This document shows, piece after piece, positions 1 through 12,760 of a DNA stretch of 64,000 nt. Each line of letters opens with the position of its first letter. The stretch's first letter is position 1. The notes below the pieces were generated by a model. It saw only the letters and a program-made list of their open reading frames with translations, had not been told where the DNA came from and made no database searches. This DNA is from Synchiropus splendidus (lineage: Eukaryota; Chordata; Actinopteri; Syngnathiformes; Callionymidae). Position numbers and translations under genes: made by a program. The DNA lies in the NCBI RefSeq assembly GCF_027744825.2, contig NC_071335.1, forward strand, positions 27,865,001-27,929,000, read 5' to 3'.

Positions 1-119
1 GAACATTGGGCAAATCATCCAGCGTCACCACGTGTCTTACGCACAGTTTTACTTAGCCATAAAGAATTCTCGAGGCATGGCACATAGCCATATCAACCAT
101 GCCTTTAGAAAAATATATT

Positions 120-270
120 TATATCCATATTCTGCCACCTGGACTTCTGAACCTCTCTCCACACTGGTATCAACAAGACCGCCTTCATTTGTTTCAGAAC
201 TCAGCAGCAAGGCTTCTAACTGGCTCTAACAGACGGCAGCACATCACAGCAGTTTTTACTTCTCTTTAGT
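120..270 (+). mobile_element. LINE reverse-transcriptase C-terminal fragment
   Basis: Positions 171-269 read as a 32-codon open frame ending in TAG. It contains the segment FQNSAARLLTGSNRRQHIT, the typical conserved stretch after the reverse-transcriptase domain of vertebrate CR1/L2/Rex-type non-LTR retrotransposons. The upstream bases (about 120-170) continue the same type of sequence in a shifted frame, so the copy is decayed. It lies where intron 3 and exon 4 of keratin A would be expected on the other strand. The clade is not resolved from so short a piece. Confidence 0.7.
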
Positions 271-323
271 TTATAATATTAGAAAAGGAATGAAAGACGA
301 TGAGATGAAGATGAAAAACAAAC

Positions 324-1159
324 CTCCTCGTGGTTCTTCTTGAGGAAGATCAACTCCTCCTTCAGGCCTTCAATCTGCATCTCCAGGTCTGATCTGGCCA
401 AGGTCAGCTCATCCAACATCCTCTTGAGGCCGGCGATATCTGCTTCCACTGACTGGCGCATGGCGAGTTCATTCTCATACCTTCATGACAGAGAAACAAA
501 CACACGAACATGTTGAGCCTCAAAACTCTTGATCTACCTGAGAACCAGGTGACTCACTTGATCCTGAAGTCGTCTGAGGCCAGTTTGGCGTTGTCAATAG
601 CCAGATAGATTCCACCGTTGACCTGGGTGGCATCCAGGATCTGCAAGACATGGTCAATTATGTATTTGAGCCCCAGCCACACAATCCAAATATTGTTCCC
701 TAAAGTCACACCTACCTTTCCCTGCAGCTCGGCGATGGTGACATAATAAGCATCGTAGTTTCTTGCAGTGGGGGAGGTCTTGCTCTCCAGGAACTGGCGG
801 ATCTTCAGCTCCAGCTCAGCGTTGGCCGCCTCTAGTTTGCGCACCTTGTCCAGGTAAGTGGCCAGACGGTCGTTCAGGTTCTGCATGGTGGCCTTCTCGT
901 TGGCTCCAACGTGGAGGTCCATGCCTCCTCCAGCACCTCCAGCACCTCCACCCATGCCAAACGCAAAGCCAGCACCGGCACCTCCACCACCTCCTGCGCT
1001 GAAGCTGCGGCTGGCCACTGAGGATCTAATTCCACCGCCGCCTGAACCGCCATGCACAGAGAAAGCCTTCTGAAATGAACCACCTCCACTTCTCATGCCA
1101 AAGCTTCCCATTCCGCCTGCTGAGGAGGATCGGATGCTGGAAGATCTGTACATTTCCAT
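324..1159 (-). CDS. Type I keratin A, 5' part only (exons 1-3)
   Basis: Reads from ATG at 1159 leftward. Exon 1 is 1159-716 (148 codons), exon 2 is 640-558 (83 bp) and exon 3 is 480-324 (157 bp); all splice sites are GT/AG and in phase. The head is rich in Gly and Ser (residues 1-86), followed by the rod start [20 protein letters not shown] with the coil 1A helix-initiation motif, then linker 1 and the first part of coil 1B. It is the sister of keratin B (17025-18774), which lies inverted relative to it. One codon near the exon 3 end is Glu where all relatives have Leu (NHEE versus NHLE). No exon 4 is found in the remaining 323 bases, although intron 3 is only 65 bp in B; a LINE fragment starts within about 60 bases. 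Either intron 3 is long and the gene continues outside the window, or this is a truncated pseudogene. Reading frames are intact in all three exons. Confidence 0.75.
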
Positions 1160-1260
1160 GGTGAGGTCTGTTCACTGGTCTCTGTGCCTTGGAGAGCAGA
1201 GGGTGGACCGAGATGCAGAACTTACTCTTCACTCCTCTTTTATCCTCATGGCCCTGGCAT
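1160..1260 (-). promoter_or_regulatory. Keratin A core promoter and 5' UTR
   Basis: An ATAAAA TATA-type box (minus strand, 1243-1238) in the context GAGGATAAAAG lies about 80 bases before the ATG, as in every keratin of the array. The region is an inverted match to 16920-17024 in front of keratin B, so both genes inherited the same promoter. Confidence 0.6.
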
Positions 1261-4129
1261 GGGAGGGGACACCTGCGGCACTGAAGGGAGGAGACCTACC
1301 TGAATTGATTCTCTACTCCACCTACTCATGCAGGGCACTCTCATAGGTATAGTGAGAGTGAAGTCACATTTCTGAATATCAATATCTTGGCAGATGAAAT
1401 TTTGTTTCTGGAGTGTGTAATATGGCCACACCTATACCTCCGGCTAGTTTTTCAGTCCAATCCTGGAGGCTACAAACCGGTTCTGACAGGTGATCTGTCT
1501 TCAGTGTCATGAATCTTGAACAAGGCTGCTTTTCAAACCTAGCTCAAGCTTTTATGTAACCAGGCAAACAGCAAATGTAAATAATAGCGTTATATTTCAC
1601 AGCAGAACACACCTTTTCGTGTTGGTTACTACAGAAAATAAGTTTGAGTTGATGTTCAGGAAAAGCTCTGTCGGTTAGAAAGAGCAGAGGTGAGTTGAGT
1701 CCATGTTCAAGTCCTTGCACTCACAAAGCATCGTACCTCTATAATTCTCCCCCACAATATGCATGTGAATGTTTCCAGCTTCAGATGGGAGTAAAACTGA
1801 TTTGTTTTTCTGTGGCTTTGCATTTCAGACATCAAACTAATGCACACAATACGTTTCCTTCAACGTAAAGATATGTTGCATATGATTTACGAGTGTCATG
1901 GGAACAGTGACTCTTCCACACCCAAGCTTCAAACTGCGCTAAGTGCCCACCATTTGCAGTTCAACGAGGATAGTTTTATCGCTGTGTGTGTGTGTTTGAG
2001 GTTCAGTGGGTGTGGCAGCGCCTGGGAGCACATTGCAAGAACGCACTCAGAGATCATTTATGTAAGCCGGAACACATCGCTATTCAGTTGGAGAATTCAG
2101 TGGATCACATGAGTTGGGATCCAGTGTGGTAGACACATTCATGTGCATTGCCGTCTCACTGTTTTTGCATTTTTTTAATGTGGACTGACTGTCTTGGCCA
2201 AAGGTTCAGGTGGATATTAAAGACATAATCAACTTGAAAAATGCTGGAACACACATTTGTTTCAGTTATATATTACAGTTCTAGCGATATGTTTTGCTGA
2301 TCACAATAATCCCCACTGATAAATATGATCTTTTATTATCTTCACTGTGTACTTCAGTCAGCATGAAATAGTATTTAGTCAACATACAATATACAGCCAG
2401 CTTTAGATCGCCCATGTAAAGGAATCCTTTTTTAAAAATCAGTCCCATGTCACTACTTCCTGAAAATGTCATCCAAAGCCGTCCACAACTTTTCAAGTTT
2501 TTTTGAACACAGACTGACAAATAGACAAAGGCAGACGAAAACATAACCTCCTTGGGGGCAGTCAACAAATGTTTATGTTTTTTGTTTTTTTTTACGTTGC
2601 TATCCACCACATTTCAAAGGATGTAAACCAAAAAAAAGAACATTTGCTCTTTCAGAGTTTGACACACCTGCCTTATGTAAGCAAAGGGGGGAAGGGCAGC
2701 GCTATAGGGATATGTAACAAAGTTAAGACAGGCAGCTAACACTGCAAACCATCTCAGCTTTTGAGCTTGAAAATGACAAAACATTTGCTACTATCCTCTT
2801 GTTGGCAAGTTGTACAAGCTAAAGTTTGTATGCAAATGAAGATCTATGAAGCTTTGTGGAAACTGTATTTTCTCAGATCAATTTCTGTCACTGTTTTACT
2901 CCATTTGAAAACATGGGGAGTGTTCTGTTTACAATAAAACTACATCTGCAAGATGGCGGCGCGTGCAGACACTGCGGCTCACAGCTGCTCAAGCTCAAGT
3001 CATATCGTCCCCGACTTGATCCAGCGACCTGTCAGAACATTGAATACGGCAGAATTTAATTATTTGGAAACCTAATATTAATTTTGGTGCAGGCGCTAAA
3101 GGCACACTTGGAAGCTGGTCCAGCTAATTCATCTTTTGTGGGAAAACAGCAGCGCATGAAGAGGAGTTATCAGAAATCACACAGGGATTGGCTGCTGTCA
3201 CAAATGAGGTCATGCTGAGGCCTTCCACCGTTTCACCTCTGGCGCTCAGCTCCACTTAATTCCACGCTAGTCAGGTTTCATAAATTCACAGCTTGACACA
3301 TGTGACTGCAGGTGATAACCTGAGCCAGTAGAATAATACTTCTGCCTTTCTGTAGAATGTTTTATATTTAAAGTTACTGCTGCAGACGTGTGCACGCCTG
3401 GATGAGGCTCACCTCAGAACCGCTGCCACTCCACATCAAGCGTAAGGATGCTTCCTGTCCAGGCCGCTTCAATGGCGTCCAAGGTCAAGGTCAAGGTCAA
3501 GGTAGCTTCATTGTCAATTCTGCAATATGTGGTAGATAGATAGGGTTGAAATTGCGATACAGCGGAAAACAATAGACAGTATGGATGCAAAAAAAAAAAA
3601 ATTGTAAAAAGACTTTAGTGCCAAGTGTCGGATTTATTCCTGCAGTGATCCGTTATATTTCATCAGGCTTTTGTTAAACTAACTTTGACTCACTTCAAAT
3701 TTCAGCAGATTTTACTCACCGGTTGGGTTTATTATAATGTCATTACTATTAACTAAAACGGAGGCGGTAGATTCACTCTGAGGCTGTGTTGCGTCTGTGA
3801 GTGAGGTGGCGTGTTTTAAAGCTGTTTGCTTTTGTTAGCGAGCTGGTTTTATTTTGTCTTGAGCTGTGAGACAACTTTGCGTGACTTTTAGCTGAACACG
3901 ACTGAGGCACTCGGGAATTTGTTTGCTGTCACGTCAAGGTTCGACTAAGTTGAAGACAGACGCTCACTGCTCTTCACATTTCCCTCCGTCTAGTGATGTG
4001 TGATGATGTGAGTGAGTACTGTAAGTAATGTGTTGAGATTAGGGCAGTGCAATGATACACTTAGCTCATCCATGCTACAGAACATGCTGATAACGCATGG
4101 GTTGTAGGGTGTAATGTTTTTTTGACCAG

Positions 4130-4355
4130 CCAAGTCTATTTTTACTTCCTGCTTTAGCATGTCAGTTTAGCATCTTCTAATGTATCAAGTACTTTTTGGA
4201 TTTCATGGTTTAAGTCTGTTTTTGACTTATTGCTTCAAGCTACATTATGAATTCTGCTTGTTTTCGTATTATTTCACTGAGTCAGGTTTTGATGTCCTAC
4301 TTCAACAAGTCAGTTTCTGACTTGCTACTCTGTTCCTGACTTCCTACTTGTTAGT
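4130..4355 (-). repeat. Short, degenerate counterpart of the right-arm minisatellite
   Basis: On the minus strand this stretch shows several decayed copies of an AAGTCAGAA / GACTTG motif of the kind that forms the long array at 11990-12760. It occupies the corresponding place in the left arm, between the 3.4 kb and 4.4 kb anchors. Only a few units are recognisable. Confidence 0.5.
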
Positions 4356-7300
4356 CTACAGTCTCCCATTGTGACTAACATAAACTGGGACTGGGACGTC
4401 TGACCGACTCTTTGCTGGCAGCGACTGCATCGTCTTCTTGACAGCGTTGACTCTGTCGGCTTCTAGACTCAGCATGTTTTCCCTTTACACATTGCAGTGT
4501 CTCCCACAGAACCAGTTCCACGCCCTGGACCCTATCACATCTCAACCCCCCCAGGCTGCACACAGTCTTAGGAAACAGTAGTCGAGTAGTAAAGAATTTT
4601 CAAAGGGGATGGATTTTCTCTATTAAAAATGGGGGAGGGCCTGCATTCCTAACATGATGGGACATGCACAGATAGACCCCAAAAAACTGTGAAATACAGC
4701 AGGTGTCAGACCAATAATTTTTGGTGTCAGCATAAACTCAGTGACGTGTAGTTAAACAACTCATGAATTCATGAAAATTGATCTATTGAATTCTCTGAAA
4801 GATGTTTATCAAGGCTAGCAGTCTCATTCAAACATCTGGATCTGACACTGTTAACTGTTGCAGTGCGCTATGGGACTTGTAATATGGCTGGTGGAAGTGT
4901 GTTTAACCTGCAAGTCATCATTAAAAAGGATAAACAGATTAGCTGCTATACATCCTACCTGCTCTCTGTTTGCAAACAGTTTGGTCTGTAAATTTGAACT
5001 TGTGTGTGAGTGTTAATGGCTGGGAGTGAAAGCAAACATGACTTTTCGCTGAATCACATGACTCAATGAAGACTGGAGTTGGTGTCAGAACACTCTTGGA
5101 CCAAAGTGTTGATGAAGGCAAACATACTATGAAGCCAAAGTTCGACTTCGACTGTTGAACTTCCAAGGCACTGCTTTGGCGCTGAGAATGATCATTGCAC
5201 TTGCCACCCAGCAGGGGCACTGTAGCCCTCCCCTATAACACACACTTTCTGTAGTCCCCAGTTCCACTTCTCCACCCGCGACACATGGCTCAGTCTCTGT
5301 TTAGTGATGTGTCTCTGTGTGGCACGGGCTTCCTTCCCACAGCCAGCTTGGAACCAGTGTCTGTTTTGCCTGGACCAGCTTTCAGTTCTGCAGAACTCTT
5401 CCTGCTCCAGACAAAACTTGGAGGGGTGTTGAGGGGGCATGTAAAACACAGCTTTAACCTGGTGATGGTGCTGCTCTCACTCCAGCATGGCGAGCACAGT
5501 GTGCAGTTCTCTTGTGGGAGGCCGTGTCCTAGGAGGTAACGTGGTCACCAGCCACACTGGAGATCCCTATTCGAGTCCTTCATGAGACTGTTTTCTTTTT
5601 TTTGCAATATTTGAACAATGTCTCAGTGTCTTAATGCGGTTTCTCTTCGCTGAAGCGTGGAGACTTTGTCCACCGCAAAATTTATTGGCTCCTTAATGGG
5701 ACCCGCAGTTGGTTCCTGGGTCAGATGGTCCACCTTATAAAGGTGGTCCTCTTGCTGGCTTCGGGCTCCCCCCTGCAAGTCTTGATCAGCTTCAACTGCC
5801 TTTCCTTTTGTATTGAGGAGTAAGGAATCCACCTCCGACTCCCCCTGTAGGAGCTGCACTGCCTGTGTTAGCACCGTGTTAGATGGTTAATGTCTAAGCC
5901 TGCAGAGCGCTTCGTGCATGGTGACCCTCACCAGATGTTATTTCCTTGACATGACGTCAGGAGCGCTGACTCTCACTGTGTTAGCCGGGTTGGATGTGAA
6001 TGAAAATGCCTCCGGAAATATCTCACCACTTTATATCCACGCCGGAAAACTGAACAATAAGGCTTCCATGTTACAGACACGTTGAAATGTTTCTAGAATA
6101 AAGCATACGATTCAAAATGAACACAACGACAGCCATTGGGAGGAATAATGCCAAACCAATGACATAGACAAGGAGCTGCGTGTAAACGTTCTTAACACTA
6201 GATGGCGACAAAGCTAAGATTTACCGCTGCTGACCACTAGCTTTTTTCCCACACAGGCGCTCTTACGCATTACGCAGGCCCAGTACTATACAGGAGATAA
6301 AGGAAGTGAAGCCTGACCGTCCACAGGCTCTGTGTGAAGAGAATCTGTTGACATTCAGAAAACCATGAATCAAAACACCAAAACAGCTCATGTGTTTCAA
6401 CCAGCATGTCATTGGATTAAACCATATTCTGACACATAGGTCCCCACTCTGCACCCGACCTTAAGCCAGTCGGCAGTGGTCAGTAGCTGTCGTCGGTTCA
6501 GGATGGAAAATCACAGAGGAAAGTTGCTGATTCTTGTCAGCCTCCTTGAACGTCGGTCTTCACCCCAGGCAGCAGCTCTCACACTTGTCTTGACAGACTG
6601 AATGAGTTTAATTTGAAGCAATTTGGAATTTCCTCTCAGTTGCAGTCTCTGTAGAGCGAGAAGCAGCAGACAATCCTAATCTATCAGCAGAGTTTGAACG
6701 GAACAATAAGGTGTGGAGGACTGCGGGAGTGAGCGCTCTGCCCTGCGGGGAGGCTGGCTAGGTTGCTCAAGATACTCGCCAAACCTGTCAGTGTTTGTGT
6801 GTCTCCACATCAAACAGAGAGTGGAGTAGAGTGATGAGTTAATCCTGAGATCACCGTCTGTCAACGCTCTCCTTCTCCCGCTGAACCCAGCCAGGTTCAT
6901 TTATGGAGCTTAATTAAACCCTAATCATGAGGAATTATCGTATGCAAGTACACAACATTCTCAGGGAGAGGTTCAGTCCCTGCTTTTTCTGCAACTATAA
7001 AGTAAAACACTGATCCAACACCCACGCCAAAGCTGACACGGAAACCAGTTTGGGTGAGTCTGAGGGTGAATTTAGGGTCGCATTGAAAGACAGGAGCACC
7101 AGGAGGACGCGCTGGAAAGGTGATGTCTCTCGGCTGTGAATGCTGAATGAGAACCTTGCATTATATTGCATATTGTGCAGGCAAAAAAAATCATATTGTG
7201 TGAACGACTCATGAGAGGTGAGCGCACGCAGTTTGTGGATCAGTGCTTCACGTTGTGAGGGTCACATATGGACTTGTGTTCACAGGTCTCCTCATGCACC

Positions 7301-7899
7301 ATTACAGTTGGTTGCGTGCTCCAAAATTCTAGATGAGAATACATGTCAACATAAACACAATTATACAGATAATTTTATATTTTTATTTCATTAACTTTAA
7401 TGAATTAATGAGCGCTTACTTAAGAGCTTCTTGTGTTATACAACTTTAAAGCCGATTTAAAAGGCAAAAAAAAAAACGTGATGTTATACTCACTACATCT
7501 GACCAGACAGGGGAAAAAAGTGCCACAAAGTGCCAGGGTCTGGTTCCACATCTTTTCTTGGAGGTTTTTGGACGTCACTCTGAGCTTTCCAGCTGCAGCT
7601 TCTTTATTTTTCATTGTGACCAATAATCTAACAGCCGTCTATTTCAAATGTATTTCAGACGTTTTAAATACATGCTTGTCTGTATTATACACATTATTTT
7701 ACCATGGAAACATACTCATCACTTCATGTGAAGGTGATGAGAAAGTTGTCTCAGGATCAGTGTTAGTCAGGAGCCGAGCAGGGCAGGGTGCAGCGCCGAT
7801 TCCTTTGTTTGCTCACGTCTTTGCTTCAACTTGTCAGTGAGGCTTTAAGATCGTGTCACTGATGCCACTGCAAACGACATTCCCGCTCCGGTGCAGTTT

Positions 7900-8015
7900 C
7901 GATGCTGCCACTTCTGTCATGAAGAACCGGCTATGCTGTCGCAGAAGTTCTGCCAGGAATGTGGTTGCTCGGTGACGCCGAACAACAGGCCAAAAAACAA
8001 AAGATGTAATCTTAC
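7900..8015 (+). other. Possible exon remnant with zinc-ribbon-like cysteines
   Basis: Following a plausible acceptor (TCCGGTGCAG, ending at 7896) the frame reads CCHFCHE, 13 residues, then FCQECG, and stops about 12 codons later. Paired CxxC motifs at this spacing resemble a small zinc-ribbon. No clear donor or flanking exon could be tied to it, and the open frame is only about 55 codons. It could be a chance frame or a relic exon; I do not recognise the parent gene. Confidence 0.2.
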
Positions 8016-10456
8016 ATGACTTGTTTCTCTGCTTTGTTGCACTGGTTTGATAAAGTCAGCTAATTTGTGATGACATCTTGACATCTGTGCGGAGTTTTCG
8101 TGTTTTCCCTGATCTTATTTCTGGGCTCCCAAAGGTCAGTTGGTGTTGCTCAATTACATTGAGGTGTGTGTGGGTGGCTGTATGAGAACATCTGAGTCCT
8201 GCACTGCACAATAGCAAGGTCAAAATTGAAGATATGAACTAGGGCTGACTTGGTTCGGTTCCAGGTGCTCGACATTAAAGTCGCCTCTGTAGCACATCCA
8301 CCATGATGTTTGAGCTGATCTGATTCAACCTAATTTACACTTATATCCATCAAAAAAATGTGTGTGAAATGATCTTCCGTAGAGTTCAGATTATTTTACC
8401 CGACATCTACAACAAAGATCTCCTGATCAAAAGAGGCATCATGAAGCGACTCAAAACTGGTACGGTAAGTAGAATCCAAAAATAAAAACAAGAAAATAAA
8501 AACTTCCCTGTTTTAAAATAAGATATTTGCTTGACTGGATTAAATCTGTATAATCTCATCTTGAAATCACCCAGAGGAATTTACAAAGACGAAATGAAAA
8601 ATAACGATGAACTGTGTGGCGACATTTTATTTCTACTTAGACTGAAACTAATCTTTAACTGGGCATCTTTAAACTTGCTAGTCTTTGCAGCGCGTCACGG
8701 ACTGTTGACAGGTGTCTCTTGCCTGAATGCATGAATCATGCTGTGAATCAATCTGACTTTCTCATGAAACCAAGATGTTCTTATCTTATCTTCACATGCA
8801 CCGATGAGGAGATGGAGTTCCTCTGGTTTCAGCTGAAAGATGTGACTGGGAAACAGAAATTGTTCCGATGTTGATGTGGCCCACATGAAGTCAGAGAAAA
8901 AAACAGCAAAAGAAATGCATCATTATTGAATACTGTTTGAGTTCTAAACATGAGGTCCAACTCCGTGTCCCCGCAGCTGAGGCGGTCTGTGGAGGCGGCA
9001 CTCCAGAGAATTGCCCGGGATGAAAAAGGCGCATTTGAGCGCTTTAATGTCAACAAAACCTCCATATTTTCATCGGTCCAATGTGACTATTGGCATGATG
9101 TGCCATCTGACTTTGTTTTCATCACCAGTCTTGGTGCTGGAGTCCGTTTTTAAAAACTTGTCAGAAGTGCATTTCACAGCGTAGAAGGCATCTTATAGCT
9201 TACAACTGTGACCAAAGAACCTCCTGTTTGGAAAAGTGTTTGACGTGAAGAACCTCCTGTTTGGAAAGTTTGGAAAAGAAATGTAAAGACATATTCATTT
9301 TTTTATTTTCAAACAAAAAGTAGCAAAGGTTTGATTATATTTTGTTTGATACTTTTCCAGATGTTTGATGATGCTTTGTGTATTGTGCCTCAGCTACCTC
9401 CATTTCTGAACCTGCTGCAGAGAGAACAATATAGAATAGAATGGTAGCTCATTGTGACTTAGTATATATAACGAGTATATAGTAGGCTTTTACTGCTACT
9501 AAATCTGCTGCCGGTGAGTATGAAATTAGACCCGACTGTGATCTGCTGCTGACTTTGGAACAAGAAGACTGACTAGGGCGTGACTGGGCGCTGACCTTGC
9601 TGGATCAAGTGCCTGCTAGTTGTAGCCAGGTGCTGCAGAAACCGGTCCCGACGGGACCAAAAATGAATCAGATCAGTGCGCTCTCATGCCTGAGATTTCT
9701 CTCCGCCTGAGTGGAAAGATACTCGGTGTGATAAAGCTGACATGAAAGGAACACACCCTGGTTTTTCAAAGCTCTTTTTCTCAGGTCTGAGCAGCGGCAG
9801 CAGCATTTCCAACATACCTTTCTGTTCCCTACGTGAGGGTCTAAGAGGTTTATAAAGAATTTCGAACTGACTCTTAAATGCATTTTTCAGAAGTCGTTAC
9901 TAACTCGATGGAAACATGACTGCAGTGTGTTAGGCTGTAAATAAGCCAAAAGCTGCTCTTGACATGGTTTTAACAAAACTATGTGCGAACTCTAAACTCT
10001 TTAGCTTCATCCTTGGCTTGCAGCACAAAGTGCCTGCAGCTCAGTGGCACCTCTAATAAAATAAGCCATAAATCAGTCACCACGGCTTTCCGCACCTCAC
10101 ACCCTGGATGCGGCGCCACACCTCAAACTCTGGCGCATTCCTGCTGCATTATTCACTGGGAGGAAATCGAATGTGTCCTACGTAGTTGGGACAATGCAGG
10201 CAGTAAATGTGTGCCCACATCAAACAATCACCTGCTTCATAATCTTACTGAGCACCAACATAAACTGAACAATCAGATGAGTGACAGATTCTTTGAGAAA
10301 AAGCTACGCCCTGCTGGGAACTTCCAAATGCAATAAACAACAACTTCACAGTGGTGCATTTGTGTCGACGGCAGTCCGGAGCGCATGAAATCCTAACATC
10401 TTCTTTCCTCATTGTAACATTTGTCCCTGGAATAAAGTGTCCACAAACACAAGGCC

Positions 10457-10543
10457 ATGGAAGAAGTTGAAGAGCTTTATCGTGCACGGCACACACGGAC
10501 AGCTCAACGCTCCGACAGTGAGCCTCTTGTCAAGCCATCCAAG
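10457..10543 (+). other. Possible first coding exon of unknown gene
   Basis: An ATG in a good context (GGCCATGG) opens a 29-codon charged frame beginning MEEVEELYRARHTR and ending PSK at a possible donor AAG|GTTTGT. The frame stays open beyond the donor to 10747. No downstream exon was found and the family is not recognised, so this is only a candidate. Confidence 0.15.
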
Positions 10544-11989
10544 GTTTGTGTCGAAGGGAGAACTGACAACAAATGCGGTTCTAAGATGTGCATGCTTCCT
10601 TCACACCATGTTTGCATTTACACCCAATCTGTGCAAATCTTGACTCCCGTCATTCATAAATATTCAGCAAATCAATTGAAACTGGTGTTTTTTCCCCTTC
10701 TTCATATGAAACATCATCCTTTTTCATTTAAAGAAATGAAACAATAACGTCAACTGCTTTTTGACTTTCCACCAGATGGAATAAATACATTTAAAAAATA
10801 TGCAATTTAAATCCAGGCTTTTGGAAAAGATGTTCATTCAATTGTTCAGGAGAATGTTGGCAGACATTTCTATTGACTGTACGTGACATACTACTACTGT
10901 ATCAAGGTTCATCAAGTCATTGTTCTGTTTTTGACCAAGAAAGTGTCCTGGTCTTCTCAATGGATGGTGCTAATCTCACAATTTCCAACTCTTTCTCCTC
11001 AGGAATATTGACCTTTGACATTGGCCGTACATCTCACAAACTCCACAGAATGGGGAAACCTGTGTAGAGATTTTTAGAAGTGGGAGGGGTCTTTAAGTTT
11101 TGAATTTCATTTTGTATTTCTCTAGATATTCTATACATAAAATGCACTTAAAGGATCTTTGGGGAAAAAAAACAGAATTTTTTCATTGATGGACACAGGC
11201 CAAACAAGTCAAGGTCTGCTTTATGTTAAACATAATCGAATGGATGGAAACCAGTCATGATGGCAGCAGCATAGTTTCATATAGTCATCCACCTTTGCCC
11301 CCTCAGTGTGGCTCTCCCTGTTCGACCCGACACACCCCACAGATGCAGGGGAGTCAGATCTCATCATCACACCCTCCTTGATGTTCAAATCTCAGCAAAC
11401 GTCGCAAAATTATAATGACAAACCCTCTGGGGAACATATCCTCAACCAGTCAGCAATGGCGGTGAGTTCTTAGCTCGGCAGCCCAGAACCAGAGGCAGCC
11501 CTGGTGTTGGTTTAGTGCAGGCAGAAAGTTCGCCTGGGATCAGTGGGTGTGACCACAGATTAAGATTAATGAGCCACTCAATCTGACCTGGACCTTTATA
11601 GTAAGTGCTGGAGTACTGCAGTAATCTTCTGCAACAAAGAGGCCATTCTTGTCAGAACACATTTGCAGAACAGGGAGTGTCACGGTTTCAGGATGACCCG
11701 TGGGCATGAAGACAGGTTTTGGAAGATATGCCAGAACGAGTGAAAACATGCTGCGCTCAGCGAAAAGTGGGAAAGAACGACATATGCACGCATACAGAGT
11801 GTGGGGTGCGATGTGAGAGGTCTAGGTCGGCGGAACCGCCTCTGGCAGAGACACTGCAATATGTCAAGGAGAAACAGTGCTGGCTGCTGCTGTCAAGACG
11901 ACGGACACGGAGCAGCAAAGATTCAGTCAGATGTCTCTGAATATATGTTAGTCTCAGGCACACTGGAGACACAGAAGGAAGTCAGAAAC

Positions 11990-12760
11990 AGACTTGGTGA
12001 ATCAGCAAGTCAGAAGCAAACTTGGTAAAGCAGGGAGTAAAAAACAGACCTGAAGGAGAAGAAGTAAAACAAAGACTTGATATAGTAACAAGTCAGAAGC
12101 AGACTTGAAAAAGCAGGAAGTCAAAAACATCTGAAGGAAAAGAAGTAAAAAAAGACTTGATATAGTAACAAGTCAGAAGCAGACTTGATACAGCAGGAAG
12201 TCAAAAACATCTGAAGGAGAAGTAAAAAAAGACTTGATATAGTAACATGTCAGAAGCAGACTTGATAAAACAGTAAGTCATAAATAGACTTGAAGGAGAA
12301 GAAGTATAAAAAGACTCGATATAGTAACATGTCAGAAGCAGACTTGATACAGCAGGAAGTCAAAAATATACCTGAAAGAGAAGAAGTAAAAAAGACTATA
12401 GTAACAAGAAGCAGAAGCAGGTTTAATAAATTAGCAGGTCAAAAACTTGATAAAGTTGGAAGTTGGAAAAGACTTGGTATATTAGCAAGTCAGAAGCAGA
12501 CGTGAGAAGACGAAAGTCACAAACAGACTTGATGAAGGAACATGTCAGAAGAAGACTTGATAAAGTAAGAAGACAAAGAGTGGTAGCAGGTCAAAATAGA
12601 CTTCACAAAGCTGGAAGATAAAAAAGCCCTGATAAAGTAGCAAGTCAGAAGCAGACTTGAAGTAGTACTTTAAAAAAAATGACTGGAACAAGTAGCAAGC
12701 CAGAAGGAGACTTGATCATGTAGTAAGTTGAAAAAGACTGACTTGAAGTGATATGTTAAG
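11990..12760 (+). repeat. Minisatellite with about 27-bp unit and about 80-bp higher-order period
   Basis: Degenerate tandem copies of a unit of the type GACTTGATAAAGTAGCAAGTCAGAAGC run through the whole stretch. Between about 12058 and 12400 three units form a larger repeat of roughly 79-80 bp, including AGAAGTAAAAAAAGACTTGA, repeated about four times. Purine-rich on the plus strand. Confidence 0.75.

Larger units (their letters stand above)
279..4570. repeat. Left arm of a large inverted duplication
   Basis: This segment matches the reverse complement of about 11740-17960 in the same linear order. Anchors seen by eye are: keratin exons 1-3 and promoter (324-1260 with 16920-17884); 1980-2110 with 16140-16260; 2640-2710 with 13610-13680; 3120-3330 with 13080-13290; 3400-3440 with 12900-12940; and 4380-4570 with 11760-11940. 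Divergence is substantial outside the gene, with several length differences, so the duplication is old. No coding sequence other than keratin A is seen in this arm. Positions 3481-3504 carry a short AAGGTC tandem. Confidence 0.8.
4571..11739. other. Spacer between the inverted arms; no recognised gene
   Basis: About 7.2 kb separating the two inverted arms. No keratin exon, RNA gene or intact mobile element is recognised. Small features: a duplicated motif AAGAACCTCCTGTTTGGAAA at about 9214 and 9248; a faint tRNA-like stretch at 5520-5588; and three short exon-like stretches (7900-8015, 8966-9060, 10457-10543), listed separately where worth it. The remainder looks like ordinary AT-rich intergenic DNA. 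Confidence 0.5.

Noticed and set aside
858..1089. Open frames antisense to keratin exon 1 (also near 17182, 22166, 25867, 31312, 35388, 40056 and 43493)
   Set aside because: They recur in every copy because exon 1 is GC-rich and repetitive; they are shadows of the keratin frame with no start or splice logic of their own.
5520..5588. tRNA-like sequence (GGCCGTGTCCTAGGAGGTAACG, then TATTCGAGTCCTT)
   Set aside because: D-arm and T-loop motifs are suggestive and an anticodon-like stem exists, but the T stem does not pair and no acceptor stem forms; at best an old tRNA-derived repeat.
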